Assembly: GCA_022925895.1 (NCBI GenBank)
Contig: JAKSYS010000129.1
Coordinates: forward strand, 1-64,000
Direction: 5' to 3'
Source of the DNA: Fragilaria crotonensis
Lineage: Eukaryota > Bacillariophyta > Fragilariophyceae > Fragilariales > Fragilariaceae
Length of the DNA: 64,000 nucleotides
A model generated the notes under the pieces. The model did not search any database. It was not told the origin of the DNA and worked only from the letters and a program-made list of their open reading frames with translations. A program made the position numbers and the translations under genes. Shown here in pieces: positions 1 through 12,135 of the stretch (position 1 is the stretch's first letter; the number at the start of each line of letters is the position of its first letter).

Positions 1-194
1 GTCTGCAATTCCTGTCACCAGCGGGAACTCCTGCCACAACAGGACTTTCCGACTTGCGACCGCCGCGTCGGGTTAGTGAGTAGTACTGCTGATGTAGTAT
101 GTAGTCGTGTACTATGAAAGTAAAGGTTGGTGGAACGGCGCTTTTACTATGCTGCCGTACCCGCAAACCTCGGGGGTGCCTCCTAGTTCCGTTC

Positions 195-992
195 TTAACT
201 TGTGGGAGGCACCTCCTCGGCCACTGGGGCCTGTGGAGCAAGTATGGGTGGGACGCCGGCGTCGGCGGAGATGGGTGGGCAGTTGAGGCGGTAGTCGCCG
301 CCACGCAGCATGATGGCGGCGACGCCTGCCATCAGCACCGGTTGGGCTTGGACGTGCAGGTAGCGGTACTTCTCGTCCGAGCGCCAGCGGCCGATGAGCC
401 GGATACGGTCGGAGTCGATGCCACCGCAGAGCATGGCCATGGCGACGCCTGCGCGCGTCGAGCAGGCAGAGATGTCGCGCGGCGAAAAGTCCGTTAGGGA
501 CGAGGGGAGGAGCGCAACCGCGAATCGGAGTAGGGACGTGACGTTGGTGGGGAGAACGACGAACCGCCAGCGGGCCGTCGCAGACGAGCGATATGCATTA
601 AGAGGCGTGGTGGGGGTGACGCCCACGAGCCGCAGGTGGAGGAGGCGACGGGTGAGGGCGGCGACCGGGCAGAGGGTGAGGTGGCCGCTGCTGCCGTGGC
701 CCAAGGTCTCGCGTCGGTCTGCGGTGTGCCGCTGTAATCCCCGGGGCGCAAGAGGAAGTAGAACGCCAACAGAAGATAATCGCCAGCCGCGTGCTGGGTC
801 GGAGAATCGTTGCGCATGATGCAGGACAAGGAGGGGAAGGGGTTTCACACGCAAAGAAGGGTGGTCGGACTTCTTCCAAGAATGGAAGAGCGCGTGCAAG
901 CGGAAGTCAACGTCGCCGATCGTGTTCAGGCGAGGGTCCACGGCCCCCACCCGGGTAAACGCCTGCGCCACGTGGCGTACGGCGTCCTCCAC
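195..992 (-). mobile_element. Tyrosine recombinase part of the DIRS-like fossil
   Basis: The minus-strand reading contains the signature LIGRWRSDEKYRYLH, the usual C-terminal end of the tyrosine recombinases found in stramenopile DIRS-like elements. The final Tyr and the upstream Arg/His region resemble the phage-integrase catalytic fold. Just upstream, around 1300-1400, the motif HIPGSVNVMADDASRL matches the end of a retroelement RNase H domain, so the order RNase H then recombinase follows DIRS elements. The part is a fossil and is not expected to be active. Confidence 0.65.
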
Positions 993-1604
993 GGTGCGAG
1001 ACCGGACGGGCCGATCGCTCGGCGCGATGCGCCCGGTGCGATACTGGTGAGCGAAGAGAAGGAGGATGGGGACGTGGTCTCCAGGGATGTCGCGGAGGTC
1101 GGTGCGGATGCCGCTGTCGACGCAGAAACGTTCCCAGATACGCCAGGTGGCGGAGGCGGAGGCGCAGCGATGCGGAGATTGGTTGGAATGGAGCGCCGTC
1201 GTGATAGCGCGCCAATCACTGTCGAGTACATCGCGAGATCAAGGGTCTGCAATTGCCACGAGGCGCCCTGTGGGTAGGTCAAAGAGAAATGCGTGAGAAG
1301 TGAATCATCGTTGAGATGCCACAGGCGACTGGCATCATCTGCCATCACATTCACGCTTCCAGGGATGTGATCGTGTTGTGGAACGTAACGGTGGTGGTGT
1401 TGGTGTAAAGCCCCCAGACGCAAAAGGTAGGCACGGGCCGTGCTGCTGGCTGGCCGTGGCGGATCCTTTGGATGCCCGTGCAAGCGAGGCGCGGTTGTCG
1501 CCACCGAGCCATCTCGATGTGTCGTCATCTACGCCGAACCAAGGAGGTGCATGCCGAAGCCAGGGGGCAGGAGCTGACACAGCCTCTGCCTCCTGGCGTT
1601 CCCA

Positions 1605-3798
1605 TCAGGTGCTGGCCGCTGTCGCACCCGGGGCAGACGTAGTCGGGAGGTGAGTGCGGACGTGGGCCAAGAGTCGTGTGCGTTCGGCAGTAGTGGCGAA
1701 CGGGCGGTGCGTGGCTGCACGCCCGCAGTTCGAATAACAACCGCCCCGACCCCACCAAGACACGCAGAACTCATGTCCGGCGTTGTTGGTAGGTGGCGGA
1801 TGCGCGCGCAGGAGCTCCCTCATCTGCGGACGCAGTTGTAACGCGTCAAACTCTGCGTCCCGGGCGAGGTTGACGACGCATGTACTCGACATGCCACTAG
1901 TCGCGGCTGTACTGCCCCTTGCGCCACGGCTTCCAGTGGTGGAGGTTAGTCCCGACGTGCTCGTAGCCGTTGATGCACGCGTGGTCCTGGTGGCAATAGA
2001 GACCGCGCCCGCCGGTGCGAGCGTAGTCGGAATCGGCTCTATAGTATCTGATGTTGGCAAGGGTAGCCATTCCGAGGACATGTGGAACGAACCCCGCTGG
2101 AGACACCGATGCAATGCCTGGAGGTGAGGTAACTCGCGCAGTGGTGCTATTGCCGACCTGCAAGGCCTGCATGTACTTGTAGACGTTGATTCGGACATGA
2201 CGGACTATATGCGCAGGGTACACCTCGTACCAGGGCGTCCCTCTCAACGCTTGGTGTTGCCCAAGGTAAAGTGGAAGGCGCTCGTTGAATGTGTTTGCCA
2301 GCATCCACATACACGTTACAAAAGGATTCGAGGCTCCCGGACCTTGGAATAAGACATGTGCCAAGACTGCGAACCGCTGCAGTGTATAGCTGACTTGGTT
2401 TAGGTCGAGCGGCAGCTTGATCTCTCCTTTTCTTGTATGTCTCGGATGTCCGCCAGGTACGCATTGGCCACTCCTTGATCCAGTTGATTCGCAACCGTGG
2501 CGTTATCCATGGCGCGATAGTGGTCTTCTGTACCAGAGTAGGTTACCAGGAAGGGTTGGCAGCCTGCGGCGAGGTCGTCGGGTCCGCCGTGGCCTGCGAA
2601 GTTGAGGTTGGCCACCATCTGTTTAATCGCCGTGGTGACCACTGGGCAGTACACATCGGGAGTAAGGCCGCGTCCCGTGCAGACTCGGGTCAACTCCTGT
2701 TGGAGAATCGACTGTTGTTCCCCTTTTCCGCCGCGGGCCAAACGGCCCCAGAGAGGTGCCAGCTCTTCTACTGTTGAGACGTGGCAGTAGCGCTGCAACA
2801 GCGGGTAGGTCTCGCGATATGCGTCTTGCACACCTTTAGGTTCCCGGGCACCGTGGTTCCCCACTCCTAAATTCTCGGCCAACTGGTGCACCGCGGCTAG
2901 CATCGGTTCCATTCCGGGCTGGGCCGCCATTGTAGTCCCCAGCCCTTGCTGCCCTGGGAGATCATGCAACACCTTAGCTGCAACGTAGTCGCTGATCGCG
3001 GTCGCTAGGAGGAGCAAGGGGGAATGTCTGCGCTACCGCCGGGAGCGCTGCGAGATCCCCTCCTCCTCCACGGGCTGTGCAGGCTACACGCAGCCAGGCC
3101 AGCACATCCGAGCACGCATCAAGAGTGTCGTCTGAAGCAAACGTCCCGTACAACTCCTGAAATGCAGTGTCCGGGGACACCCCATCTCGATGCACCAGTG
3201 CCGCCGCATACTTGGTGGGGATAATTTGTGTGATGCGTGGGCGAACTAGCTCCGCGTCTGCCGCATAGGGGCCAAGATATGTTCCTGGCGGTGCCGCTGC
3301 TAGTTGGTCGGGCATCCCTGCAACGGTAAGTACTCGAATGCCTGCACCTCCGATGAGGGCGAAGTGGGAGTTGTCGACTTCCACCTCTGGTATCTGGGCT
3401 GCTCGTACATCTCCGAGGAGTGCCATGCTGAGGTCCACCGGTCCTCCCCCCGAGTCCGCCGCCGGGAAAATCAAAGTAGCGCATCATTCTGTGAAGCACA
3501 CTTACCTCAACAGTAGTACCCTTCGAGCGTGCGAGGCATAAGAAGGTCATCGAACGGCAATCACTGACCGCAAACGTCTGCTCTCGGAGATGGGAGGGCG
3601 TCGGCTCTTGCCGCCTCCCGCCATTTTGGTAAACCGGTAGCTAGCCACCAATCTCTCGGGATCCGGCTCGCCAACTTGGTGGCTGGCTGAGACGTAGAGC
3701 TCACGACAACTACCTGGACGCCCCCCCTCGATTTCGATGGGTGGTTGCTGTGCCATGATTGACGAAGTGGTTGTGCCAGTAGAGTCTTGTGCCAGCAA
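1605..3798 (-). mobile_element. Gag-like part of the DIRS-like fossil
   Basis: Minus-strand open segments here encode a gag-like protein of the kind that precedes reverse transcriptase in diatom DIRS elements. A Cys-rich knuckle (FCVSWWGRGGCYSNC followed by GRAATHRPF) near 1700-1760 supports this. The probable first codons lie near 3760. The part is interrupted in several places and dates with the rest of the fossil. No enzymatic motif is visible in it. Confidence 0.5.
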
Positions 3799-3994
3799 CA
3801 GGTAAACTAAGCTAGAGGTTTGCTTCTAGTCTCACCTGGGCCCGCTGCTCTGCTCAGAGCCGCGTTGCCCTCGTAGACTGATCGGGTTGCTGAACCCAAA
3901 GAATGACTCTATCGTTTGGTGCTTTCAAAGCGTCGCTGGGAAATTGGTGCTGACGTGTGTCGGCGTATACGTAAGCCCGTCTTGCAATTGCTCC

Positions 3995-4015
3995 GTCTGC
4001 AATTCCTGTCACCAG
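3995..4015. repeat. 21-bp direct repeat, second copy of bases 1-21
   Basis: Bases 3995-4015 are identical to bases 1-21 (starts gtctgcaatt, ends caccag). The two copies bracket the DIRS-like fossil and are best read as the A-type split direct repeat of that element. The window edge hides whatever lies left of the first copy. Confidence 0.6.
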
Positions 4016-4178
4016 TGGGCAGATGTAGTCAGAGGTACATCGAACGCTAGTTCAACTGAACGTAAGGCTGAGAAGGAAAGTAGAACTAATTCGTTTTGAG
4101 ATATCATTCTCTCGAAACAATCCAGCAACTAGAACAAGTTTGATTGACTTCTGTTTCTCAGTGCTAATATCTCCGCTA
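4016..4178 (+). repeat. 5' LTR (or its surviving part) of Copia 1
   Basis: Matches 9838-10008 over its length with scattered substitutions and small indels. It begins tgggcagatg and ends near ctccgcta. The upstream part of the real LTR may be missing, because similarity stops exactly at the edge of the DIRS-like fossil. Confidence 0.75.
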
Positions 4179-6527
4179 GAATCACCACAAGAAGATGTGC
4201 TCGGTTAAGGACCCTGTGCGGTGGTAGAATCAGGTTTTACAACATTGTTTCGAGAGAAAAGTGTCAAATTCCGAGGACATATGGAAAACGAGAGAAGGAT
4301 ACAAGAATTAACGAGTGCTTTGAAGACACTCAAGCTACACGAAGCTGAACTCACGGCACAGCTAAAGGAGGCTCTCGAGAGTAAGGACAAGCAAAAGAGA
4401 CAAGAAGTTGGGTAACACTCACGAAGCAAGCATACCCACAAGACGTGAGTGGAAACGTGACGAACAAAGTTTCTGCCAAGGAGACAGGATCTGGATCAAG
4501 AACAAACTACACAAGCCGGCCACTTGGATCAACAAGTTTGAGTGGAACAAGAAAGAAGGGAAAACGGCTACCGTGACGGAAGATATAGTTAGAGGACCAG
4601 GAGAGCAGGTTCACTTCCTTACAGATAGCGGAGTCCGTACGTGGCGGGCCCCCAACAACGTGTGCCTCATGACACCGACCGAACAAAACGACTCCGTTGC
4701 CAACACCGCCATCAGTGCCGCTACGGACACAAGCAGGACCGGTACCAGCACCACCCCAGCGACTCCACGAACCGGACAAGGAGCAGGGGAGAGGAGGACG
4801 GAACCGAACCGGCGCCTCGTCCGGACGAGGCCAGCAGGGAAGGACATCCCACCGACCGACACTTACCAATTTCAAGGGTGACACCGAAGGCATGAATGCC
4901 AACGTGTTCGAATGCTTTGAAGAGCAAACCGACCGCAGGCAGTTCACGAAAACACTAGAGGCACCCGAAGCGTACATCAAAAAGATTTTAAAGTTTGCCG
5001 AGGACATGACCGCTCTCTTCGCTGACGAAATGGAGGAACCACGGCTTGAGTTGCCCACGGAACTTGATCCGGGGGCCTCCACCGTTGAAAACGCCATATG
5101 GGATGAGGAATTGCGCGAGTTCGTAAAGAGAAAGGGAGCTTTCAAAGGGAACCTCGCGACCATACAAGTTGTCGTACTCGGTCAATGTAGCGAATCCATG
5201 AAGAAAAGCTCCGGTCACTGGAAGCCTTCAAACTGGAGACAAAAGGAACAACTGCTGCAACAGATCCGGTCAATCACCCTCCAATTTGACGAAAAGAAGA
5301 ACGGCTTCATCTCCATCATGAACGCCCAACGCAGTTTTCTAAACTGCAAGCAGCACCCAGGGCAGTCCCCCGCCTCGTACCTTACGACCTCCGTGCGTGG
5401 GCAGTCACGATCACCCAACAAGGCGGCAGCATCGCTGCCAACCACAGGCTCATCCCCGCCAAAGATTAAGACGGCAGGGACCTCTCCGAAGAAGATCGAC
5501 AGAACAGGGCTTACGACAAGACGTTTGCCATTGCTCTCGTGACCGGCGCGGACCCCTCCAAGTATGGCACTCTTTTCGCTCACCTCTCGAACCAGTACGC
5601 AATGGGGCGGGACGAGTACCCATGCGATGAAACAGCAGCCTACAATCTGCTCGTGAATTATCGAACCCCCGAGAACGCTGCGAGGCCACGTGCATCCAAC
5701 AACCATAACAGCCCCTCGACAGCACCCGCGACACAAGGACCACCAGCTGGCAGGGGCATCACTTGTGCGCAGCACGGCGCCGTGGCCGGGAACAACGGTC
5801 TCACACGACGGCATCGAGTGCTACCATTGCCACAGCATAGGGCACTACGCATCGAACTGCCCCACGGCCGGCGACACGACTACGATGTCCGGGACGACCT
5901 TCACCCAGTATGCCTACATGCTGGCGCAAGCACAGAACGCCTCTGGCATCGACCCCAGTGGATCCTTCTCGACTCGCAATCCACCATTTCGGTTTTCAAC
6001 AATGCTTCCATGTTGACAAATATCCGGAAGAGCGACCACACCCTGCGTGCCCTCACGAACGGTGGACACCAGGACTCGGACATGATTGGCAACTTCCACA
6101 ACCTCGGGCTGTTTGGTACAACCCTCACTCCATCGCCAACATACTCGCTTGCCGACGTGCCAAAGTTTTGCCGCGTGACCCTAGATACCTTGGAAGAACC
6201 ATCCATCTGTGTGCATCGCATCGATGGCAGCATCATAAAGTTCGCGGAACATGGCTCTGGCCTATATGTGTACAACTCTGCCGCCCGTAAGCATCCTACT
6301 ACTACTAGTGAGTGTGTTAATGCCTACACCATGATCTCCACTGTAGCAGCCCAAAAGCTGTTCTTCCAAATGCCAAGTTGCAGCAGCAGACACTGCCCGC
6401 AAACTCTATCGGAAACTTGACGCCCAGGTGAAGCAGAGTTCTACTCCATCCTCACCAAGAACTTGATCTGGAACTGTCCCGTCACCCTGATGATGCACGG
6501 CGGGTCACCCACATCTACGGCCCCGAC

Positions 6528-8135
6528 GTGGCCACACTCAAAGGAAAGACGACCCGCACAGCCGCTGCGCCTCGCGCACCCACCTTTGAGGCCGTCCCAC
6601 TTCCGGCACCCGTCACCATGCACCACCGGAACGTCACGCTATGCGTGGACTTCTTCGTGCAAGGTATCTGTTTCCTCCACACTATTTCCCGCGGCATCGG
6701 TTTCCGGACCGTCACCAACGTCGCCGACCGCACCCACAAGACCATCCTCGCAGAACTCAAGGCGGTCATCCACATCTACAGCTCTCGCGGCCTCACCGTC
6801 TGCGACATCCACACCGACAACGAATTTGACTGCGTCCGCGACGACGTTCGCCCCATCGACATGAATACTGTCACCACCGACAGCCACGTCGGTGAAATCG
6901 AACGCTCCATCCGTACGATTAAGGAGCGTCTCCGCTGCTGCGTGCATGGTCTCCCTTTCCGGCACCTTCCCAAAATCATGATCACCCACATGGTCAATGA
7001 CTCTGTCCGCTGCCTCAATCAGTTTCCCCATGCAACTGGCATCTCTGCCACCATGAGTCCCTCCATCATCGTCACGGGCACTGCCACCCCGGACTACAAC
7101 GCGATGCGCGTAGAACTCGGTACCTACAATGTGCAAGTGTTCGAGGACAACGACCCCAGCAGCAACACCCCGCGAAGCCGCTCGCTAGGCGCCATCGCCC
7201 TCTGCCCCACGGGGAACGCACAAGGCAACTACTACCTCATGTCCCTGGCCACTGGTTCTCGCATTTCCCGGCACAACTGGACCGTACTCCCTGTTCCCGA
7301 CACTGCCATAGCTCGCGTAGAAGTGCTTGCACTGCACGAGGGACGGCCTCTGATACAAGACCGCGGCCTCGTTATTGAGTGGCGTCCCGACCACCCCATC
7401 GACGACACCGAGTACGACCGCGACTATGCTCCTTCTACCGTTGGCCCCACTGACGTTTTTGATGCCGCTGAATATGACCCCATCGAGCCCGACGAACTTG
7501 ATGTTCTCGGCGCACCCCACGATGACCCAGATCCATTTCCTGACCCGGACCAAGGAGCGGCTGGGGGCGACGACGACGACGACAACGTCCTAGGCAACAG
7601 CGACGAGGAAACATTCGACGCGTTCGATAACAACGGCGAGGACGACGACCCTCCGGACGATGACGATGACCATAACGGATACGTCACGAATTACGACCAC
7701 ACGGAAGAGGCGCAGGCACCAGGAGGAGTGGACAGACAAGAAATCACAAACCAAGGAGCGGATGCGAACCGACAGGCGCAAGGAGCAGACGGACACCAGG
7801 CGCAAGGAGCGGACGGACGTGAGGCAGCCCAAACGGCGTACTACAACCTGCGTCCCAGAGCACCGGCACACCAAGGCTTCAAAGATGCCATGGACATGCC
7901 CCACGACGGGAAGTCCTACTACCCCCCGATGCAACTCCTGCAGCAAGCACTGCGACAAGAATCACAGACCACCTCGGAAATCAACAAAAATCACTACCCC
8001 CCAACACAGATACTGCAACACGCATTGCGCCATGCGTCGCGAACCGCTCTGGAGACCAAGAAACGGTTCGTCTTCGAATTTATCCTGGCCCAAATGGCCA
8101 CAACCTGCACAAAATGTCCGAACGAGCCGGCTTAA
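6528..8135 (+). mobile_element. Integrase part of Copia 1
   Basis: A long open stretch with the copia integrase core: a first acidic residue in a VDFFVQG context, a second in DIHTDNEFD, and a Glu region in VGEIERSIRTIKERL. It is followed by an acidic, low-complexity linker rich in Asp between about 7570 and 7680, which is common between integrase and reverse transcriptase in CoDi elements. It is part of a broken element. Confidence 0.8.
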
Positions 8136-8441
8136 GCGGCCCTCATGACCGAATTCTAACAGCTCGAGAACCTGGACGTTTATGAGCCGCTTGACCCAAC
8201 GAAACTGACAAGGAAGAAACAGAAGCGAGCAGCGATACGAGCCCTAAACAGGTTTAAGGAAAAGAGGGATGGGACACTCAAAGGGCGGACGTGCGCCGAT
8301 GGGCGATCCCAACGGAACCTATACGACAACAAGTCGCAGACTGCGTCCACCGACGCACTCCTACTGACCATCATCATAGACGCGTATGAGGCCAGAGACG
8401 TTGGCACGGCCGACGTTGTCGGTGCTGACCTCAAGGCACTC

Positions 8442-9684
8442 ATGGATGACTTCGTCATCATGACGTTTGTTGGGCCATCGGTGAGGATGCTCTGCAAATT
8501 GAACCCCGACCATGAGCGTTTTGTCACCATGGAGAACGGCGTTGAGGTCCTCTACGTGCGCCTGATCAAGGCACTTTATGGGTGCGTCAAGTCGGCCCTC
8601 CTATGGTATGAATTGTTCGTCGGAAACCTGAAGGACATGGGTTTCGAATTGAACCCGTATGATTCGTGTGTCGCCAACTGCGTGATAGAGGGAAAACATT
8701 GCACTGTGGCATGGTACGTGGATGATACGAAGATCTCACACGTAAACCCTGACGTGGTCACCAGGGTTATCCAGGAACTCGAGAAACGATTCGATAAAAT
8801 GACCGTCACCCGAGGACGAGAGCACACTTTCCTGGGGATGCGCATCCGACGATACACCGATGAGAACACTGCAGTCATCACGATGAAGGATTACCTGGAG
8901 GAAGCGATCGCAGAATCGGGCCTCGACATATCAAGACCCGCATCGACACCGGCGACCAGGACCCTATTCGAGGTTGACGACACCTCTGAACCACTGAGTA
9001 GGGAGGAAAGTGAGGCTTTCCACAGTGTGTCGGCAAAGCTGCTATACGTATCGCTCCGCGCACGAGTGGACCAACTACTTGCCATTGCTTTTTTGTGTAC
9101 ACGCGTGTCCAAGAGCACGAAGCAGGATCAGTCCAAACTCAAAAGAGTTCTCCAGTACATTAAGGGGACTATGGACCTCGCGTACACCGTTGGTGCCGAC
9201 GACATGGCCAGGATCCGCACGTGGGTTGACGCATCGTATGCCGTACACCCGGACATGAGTAGCCACACTGGTGGCACGATGTCTTTCGGTCGTGGGAGCA
9301 TCCTATGCAAATCCTCCAAGCAGAAGCTCAACACGAAAAGCTCCACCGAGGCCGAGTTCGTCGGCGCGCGCGACTACCTCCCTAACACCAGCCATCTGGG
9401 TCAAGAACTTCCTGGAAGCACTGGGCTACAAAACTGAAGAGAACGTGTTCGAACAAGAAGACAACGAGAGCGCCATCCATCTCGAAAAGAACGGGCGCAC
9501 GTCCGCTGGACCCAAGTCCCGTCACATTAACGTTAGTTATTTTGGATGAAGGACAGGGTCAAAAGCGAGGGAATCGAAGTCCGACACTGCCCCACCCTGC
9601 AGATGGTTGGCGACTTCTTCACGAAGCCGCTACAAGGTGCCCTGTTCAAGAAGTTTCGGGATGTAATTATGGGCGATAAACGAT
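8442..9684 (+). mobile_element. Reverse transcriptase and RNase H part of Copia 1
   Basis: The reading contains the copia reverse transcriptase motifs KALYGCVKSALLWYE and WYVDDTK, then the RNase H segment KQKLNTKSSTEAEFVGA, and ends near 9684 with the usual copia tail LQGALFKKFRDVIMG. It is the end of a broken polyprotein and is followed by the 3' LTR after a spacer of about 150 bp. Confidence 0.85.
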
Positions 9685-9837
9685 AAACACATGAATACAC
9701 TTGCCATCGAACGACCTATGCCGGCCGAGGAGCGTGTCGAAGGTACTGGACAGCCGGACGACGGTACGAGCGAATGCACAAACAAACAGACCAGTAACGA
9801 TGCAACTATGACAGTAGTGGAAGCTACGTTGCCCTCG

Positions 9838-10008
9838 TGGGCAGATGTAGTCAGAGCGACGTCGAACGCTAGTTCAACTGAATGGAAGGCTGAGAAGGAA
9901 AGTAGAACTAATATGTTTCGAGTTTCGAGAGATCATTCTCTCGAAACAATCCAGCAACTAGAACTAGTTTGATTGACTTCTGTTTCTCAGCGCTAATATC
10001 TCCGCTAG
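9838..10008 (+). repeat. 3' LTR of Copia 1
   Basis: Second copy of the repeat at 4016-4178. It begins tgggcagatg and ends near tccgcta. If the 5' copy has been cut by the neighbouring fossil, the true 3' LTR could start further left, between about 9690 and 9838. Confidence 0.7.
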
Positions 10009-10243
10009 TAGAATGATACAGTACATCCATGCATATGAGCATATGTGTATATCAGTATATCCCATGTTCCAGGTATGCATACGTAAATGCGGTACGTGTA
10101 CTATGTACCAGGACCGGTACTTGTACTACTAGTACCTCGTACGGATATGGCATATGCATATGATACATCCTTTCGACCTTCCGTTCAGCAATTCACAACC
10201 ATCTCACCCATCCTGGAGTCATTGTAGCAACATCAGAGCAAGT
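10009..10243 (+). promoter_or_regulatory. Upstream region of the esterase gene
   Basis: A short spacer between the Copia 1 LTR and the esterase start. It is rich in small palindromes (catatg, gtac, ggtacc, gcatatgc) like other host spacers in the window. No TATA box or known factor site is clear. The element end therefore sits only about 235 bp before the coding start and may affect expression. Confidence 0.35.
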
Positions 10244-11023
10244 ATGGCAGCTCGTCCAAAGATTTTGCTGCTGGGCGATTCCTTGACGCAGCTGGGTTGG
10301 GATGGGTGGGTGGGACAGCTTGCGCATGTCTACCAGCGCCGTGCAGATGTTGTGAACCGAGGTATGTCGGGTTACAATACCAAATGGTTTTCGGAGTACA
10401 CCAAGACAAGTGATGTGTGGCTGCAGGGCACAGTTACGCTCGTTGTGATTTTCTTCGGCGCCAATGACTCTTCCGATGCAATTTTAAATCCTCGGCATCA
10501 TATTCCACTTGATGAGTTCAAGCAGAATCTGGAGAAACTGGTTCAACTCTGTGAAGCGCACTACGGGAAGGACGTAGACATTATTATGGTGACTGCTCCT
10601 CCTGTTGTGCATCATCAACGACTTATGTTTCAAAAGGAGCGCTTTGGTGACAAGGCAACTGGTGAATTGGAGCGTAATATGGAACTATCCGAGAGATACG
10701 CGCAGGCCGCTCTCGATGTGGCAAACAAGGTGAATCGACCCAGCATTCATCTTTGGAAACTGATGCAAGAGCATGAAAATTGGGAATCTTTCTTCGTCGA
10801 TGGCTTGCACTTTTCTGCCCAGGGCAGCGACTTTGTCGCAAAGGCAATTCTGTCGCAAATAAAGTTATCGATTCCATATCTTTTTGTTCACCCCTGCCCT
10901 ATCACCAAGCAATGGGCCAATACAGCGTCAAGTTGTGAGGCGTTGCTACATGACGGACCCTATCACGATGATATTGATCATTCGAATCACATGAGCGCAT
11001 TCCAAGAGCACAAGAAGAGGTAG
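10244..11023 (+). CDS. IAH1: SGNH/GDSL esterase, isoamyl acetate-hydrolysing esterase (IAH1) type
   Basis: Predicted 259-residue hydrolase of the IAH1 branch of the SGNH family, which cleaves small acyl esters such as isoamyl acetate. The start at 10244 was chosen because an upstream ATG at 10154 lies in a repetitive catatgcatatg stretch and adds 30 non-conserved residues, while GDSLTQLGWDGWVGQL begins 10 residues after this Met. Visible catalytic blocks: Ser13 in GDS, Gly43 in the NRGMSGYNT block, Asn74 in FFGANDSS, and the Asp186-x-x-His189 pair in VDGLHFS. The length fits yeast and plant IAH1 with a C-terminal tail of about 45 residues that is His/Asp rich. No signal peptide is seen, so a cytosolic location is inferred. 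No intron is needed. Confidence 0.9.
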   Translation: MAARPKILLLGDSLTQLGWDGWVGQLAHVYQRRADVVNRGMSGYNTKWFSEYTKTSDVWLQGTVTLVVIFFGANDSSDAILNPRHHIPLDEFKQNLEKLVQLCEAHYGKDVDIIMVTAPPVVHHQRLMFQKERFGDKATGELERNMELSERYAQAALDVANKVNRPSIHLWKLMQEHENWESFFVDGLHFSAQGSDFVAKAILSQIKLSIPYLFVHPCPITKQWANTASSCEALLHDGPYHDDIDHSNHMSAFQEHKKR

Positions 11024-11037
11024 AGTCTAATCAGGGA

Positions 11038-11061
11038 AAGGTTACTCCACGAAGTAACCTT
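11038..11061 (+). other. Stem-loop just after the esterase stop codon
   Basis: Perfect 9-bp inverted repeat (aaggttact / agtaacctt) with a 6-base loop, starting 15 bases after the stop. In a eukaryote this would be a 3'-UTR hairpin rather than a terminator; its role is unknown. Confidence 0.4.
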
Positions 11062-11989
11062 GTTCCTCATTCTGATAATTGTAGCGCTCACTTCGTAGGC
11101 TGTGAGTTCATTCCACCCTAGTATCGTTTGTTGAATCCACTACGATGCTATGGTTTACAAGCTGTCATAATTCGAAGCCTCGCCGAGCATCCATGAGGGA
11201 TGGAGAAGCTGGTAGTGATATGTCTTGTGTATGAAAATTACGTTGCCGAGTGGTCATTACGACAGTGAACAACGGGCAACAAGGTGATGACTGTGGTGAC
11301 AATGAAATGAGAAAAAAAAGTACACAGCAAGGACAACATAATCAGTGCCAAAACATGTTTGGGCAATGGAGTGATGGGGTCTGAGCAGATTTGATTAGTT
11401 ACGCAGATTGGTTGTGAATGCCCATCAAGGAAAATGTACCACCTGCAGAGGATGAGGTTCTTCAAAAACATATCCATGAGACAGCTAAATCCCACTCCAG
11501 AGTGGCAAATCCACCAATGTGACCCAAATAGCTTTCTTCAATAACCTACAAGTTGCTTGCGACTTTGATCTAGTATAAAAGAGCTATCTAATGATCTAAA
11601 AACATGTCCTGACCTGTTTGGAGGGCACTTTGTCCTACCAGCCAGTCAACTTACCTTGGACTTCCAGGACTAGCTTCCCACAACCAATGCTTCCATCGGT
11701 GGCAAGCATGTCCATATACCTGGCCTCATCATGGGATCCGTTCCAGTCCCCTCAGAGTGGGCATCATAGATAATGAAGTTGATCCAGATTCAATCATGCC
11801 AGGCAACATCCCATGCATGTCCACTCAGCAACACAACATCATCATGATTCTGTGGACATTGCAATCATCCACAACGGGGGAGTTAGTGCTGGTTCCACAT
11901 ATGTGTACTTCCATTCATGTGGTGTCCATTTTACACATAACTAGACCAGCCACAGAAAACACAACAATCTTGGCTGTGGTCCCAAAAGG
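11062..11989. other. Spacer without a supported gene
   Basis: AT-rich spacer after the esterase. Only short unconvincing reading frames are present and no conserved motif was recognised. The right half (from about 11520) may be decayed retrotransposon sequence, since it runs directly into a recognisable Copia remnant. Confidence 0.4.
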
Positions 11990-12135
11990 CACTTAGTCAG
12001 AAGATCCGCTAAGTTGATTTCTACTATCTTCCTAGGATTTCTCCCAATTCCCCTTGCCTGCACTTCACATTGCACTCAATAGTAGTAGACAATTGCATTA
12101 TGGTACTTGTTCAGCATTGACTTACTAGGCATGGT
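11990..12135 (-). mobile_element. Decayed Copia RNase H tail
   Basis: Read on the minus strand, this stretch shows the typical end of a copia RNase H: a LNKYHNAIVYYY-like segment followed by INLADLLTKCL. These correspond to the conserved KKHNAI-YH and ADLLTK positions of the family. It is a small, old, broken fragment with no terminal repeats recognised. Confidence 0.55.

Larger units (their letters stand above)
1..4015 (-). mobile_element. DIRS-like tyrosine-recombinase retroelement, broken fossil
   Basis: This stretch carries parts of a DIRS-type retroelement on the minus strand: a gag-like region with a zinc-knuckle-like motif, a remnant of RNase H, and a tyrosine recombinase at the downstream end. 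No reverse transcriptase core is recognisable between the gag-like and RNase H parts, so that portion appears lost. A 21-bp direct repeat (1-21 and 3995-4015) fits the split direct repeats of PAT/Ngaro-type DIRS elements; the outermost repeat would lie before base 1. Many breaks (at least five) indicate an old copy. The right edge abuts the LTR of a Copia element at 4016. Family assignment rests on the recombinase and RNase H motifs and has not been tested by a search. Confidence 0.65.
4016..10008 (+). mobile_element. Copia-type LTR retrotransposon 1, broken, old
   Basis: A plus-strand Ty1/copia element bounded by related terminal repeats at 4016-4178 and 9838-10008. The order is gag with a zinc knuckle (CX2CX4HX4C near 5820), a protease-like segment, integrase, then reverse transcriptase and RNase H, which is the copia order. 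The LTR copies differ at roughly one base in ten and by small indels, so the insertion is old. The body has about five or more breaks. The first LTR may be incomplete because the DIRS-like fossil abuts it. The first gene downstream is the IAH1-like esterase. Confidence 0.85.

Noticed and set aside
394-819. Plus-strand frames over 114-820 in the GC-rich first kilobase
   Set aside because: They lie antisense to the tyrosine-recombinase reading and are Arg-rich low-complexity shadows of it.
11238-11495. 85-codon minus-strand frame in the spacer after the esterase
   Set aside because: No motif, AT-driven hydrophobic composition, and no start context; not supported as a gene.
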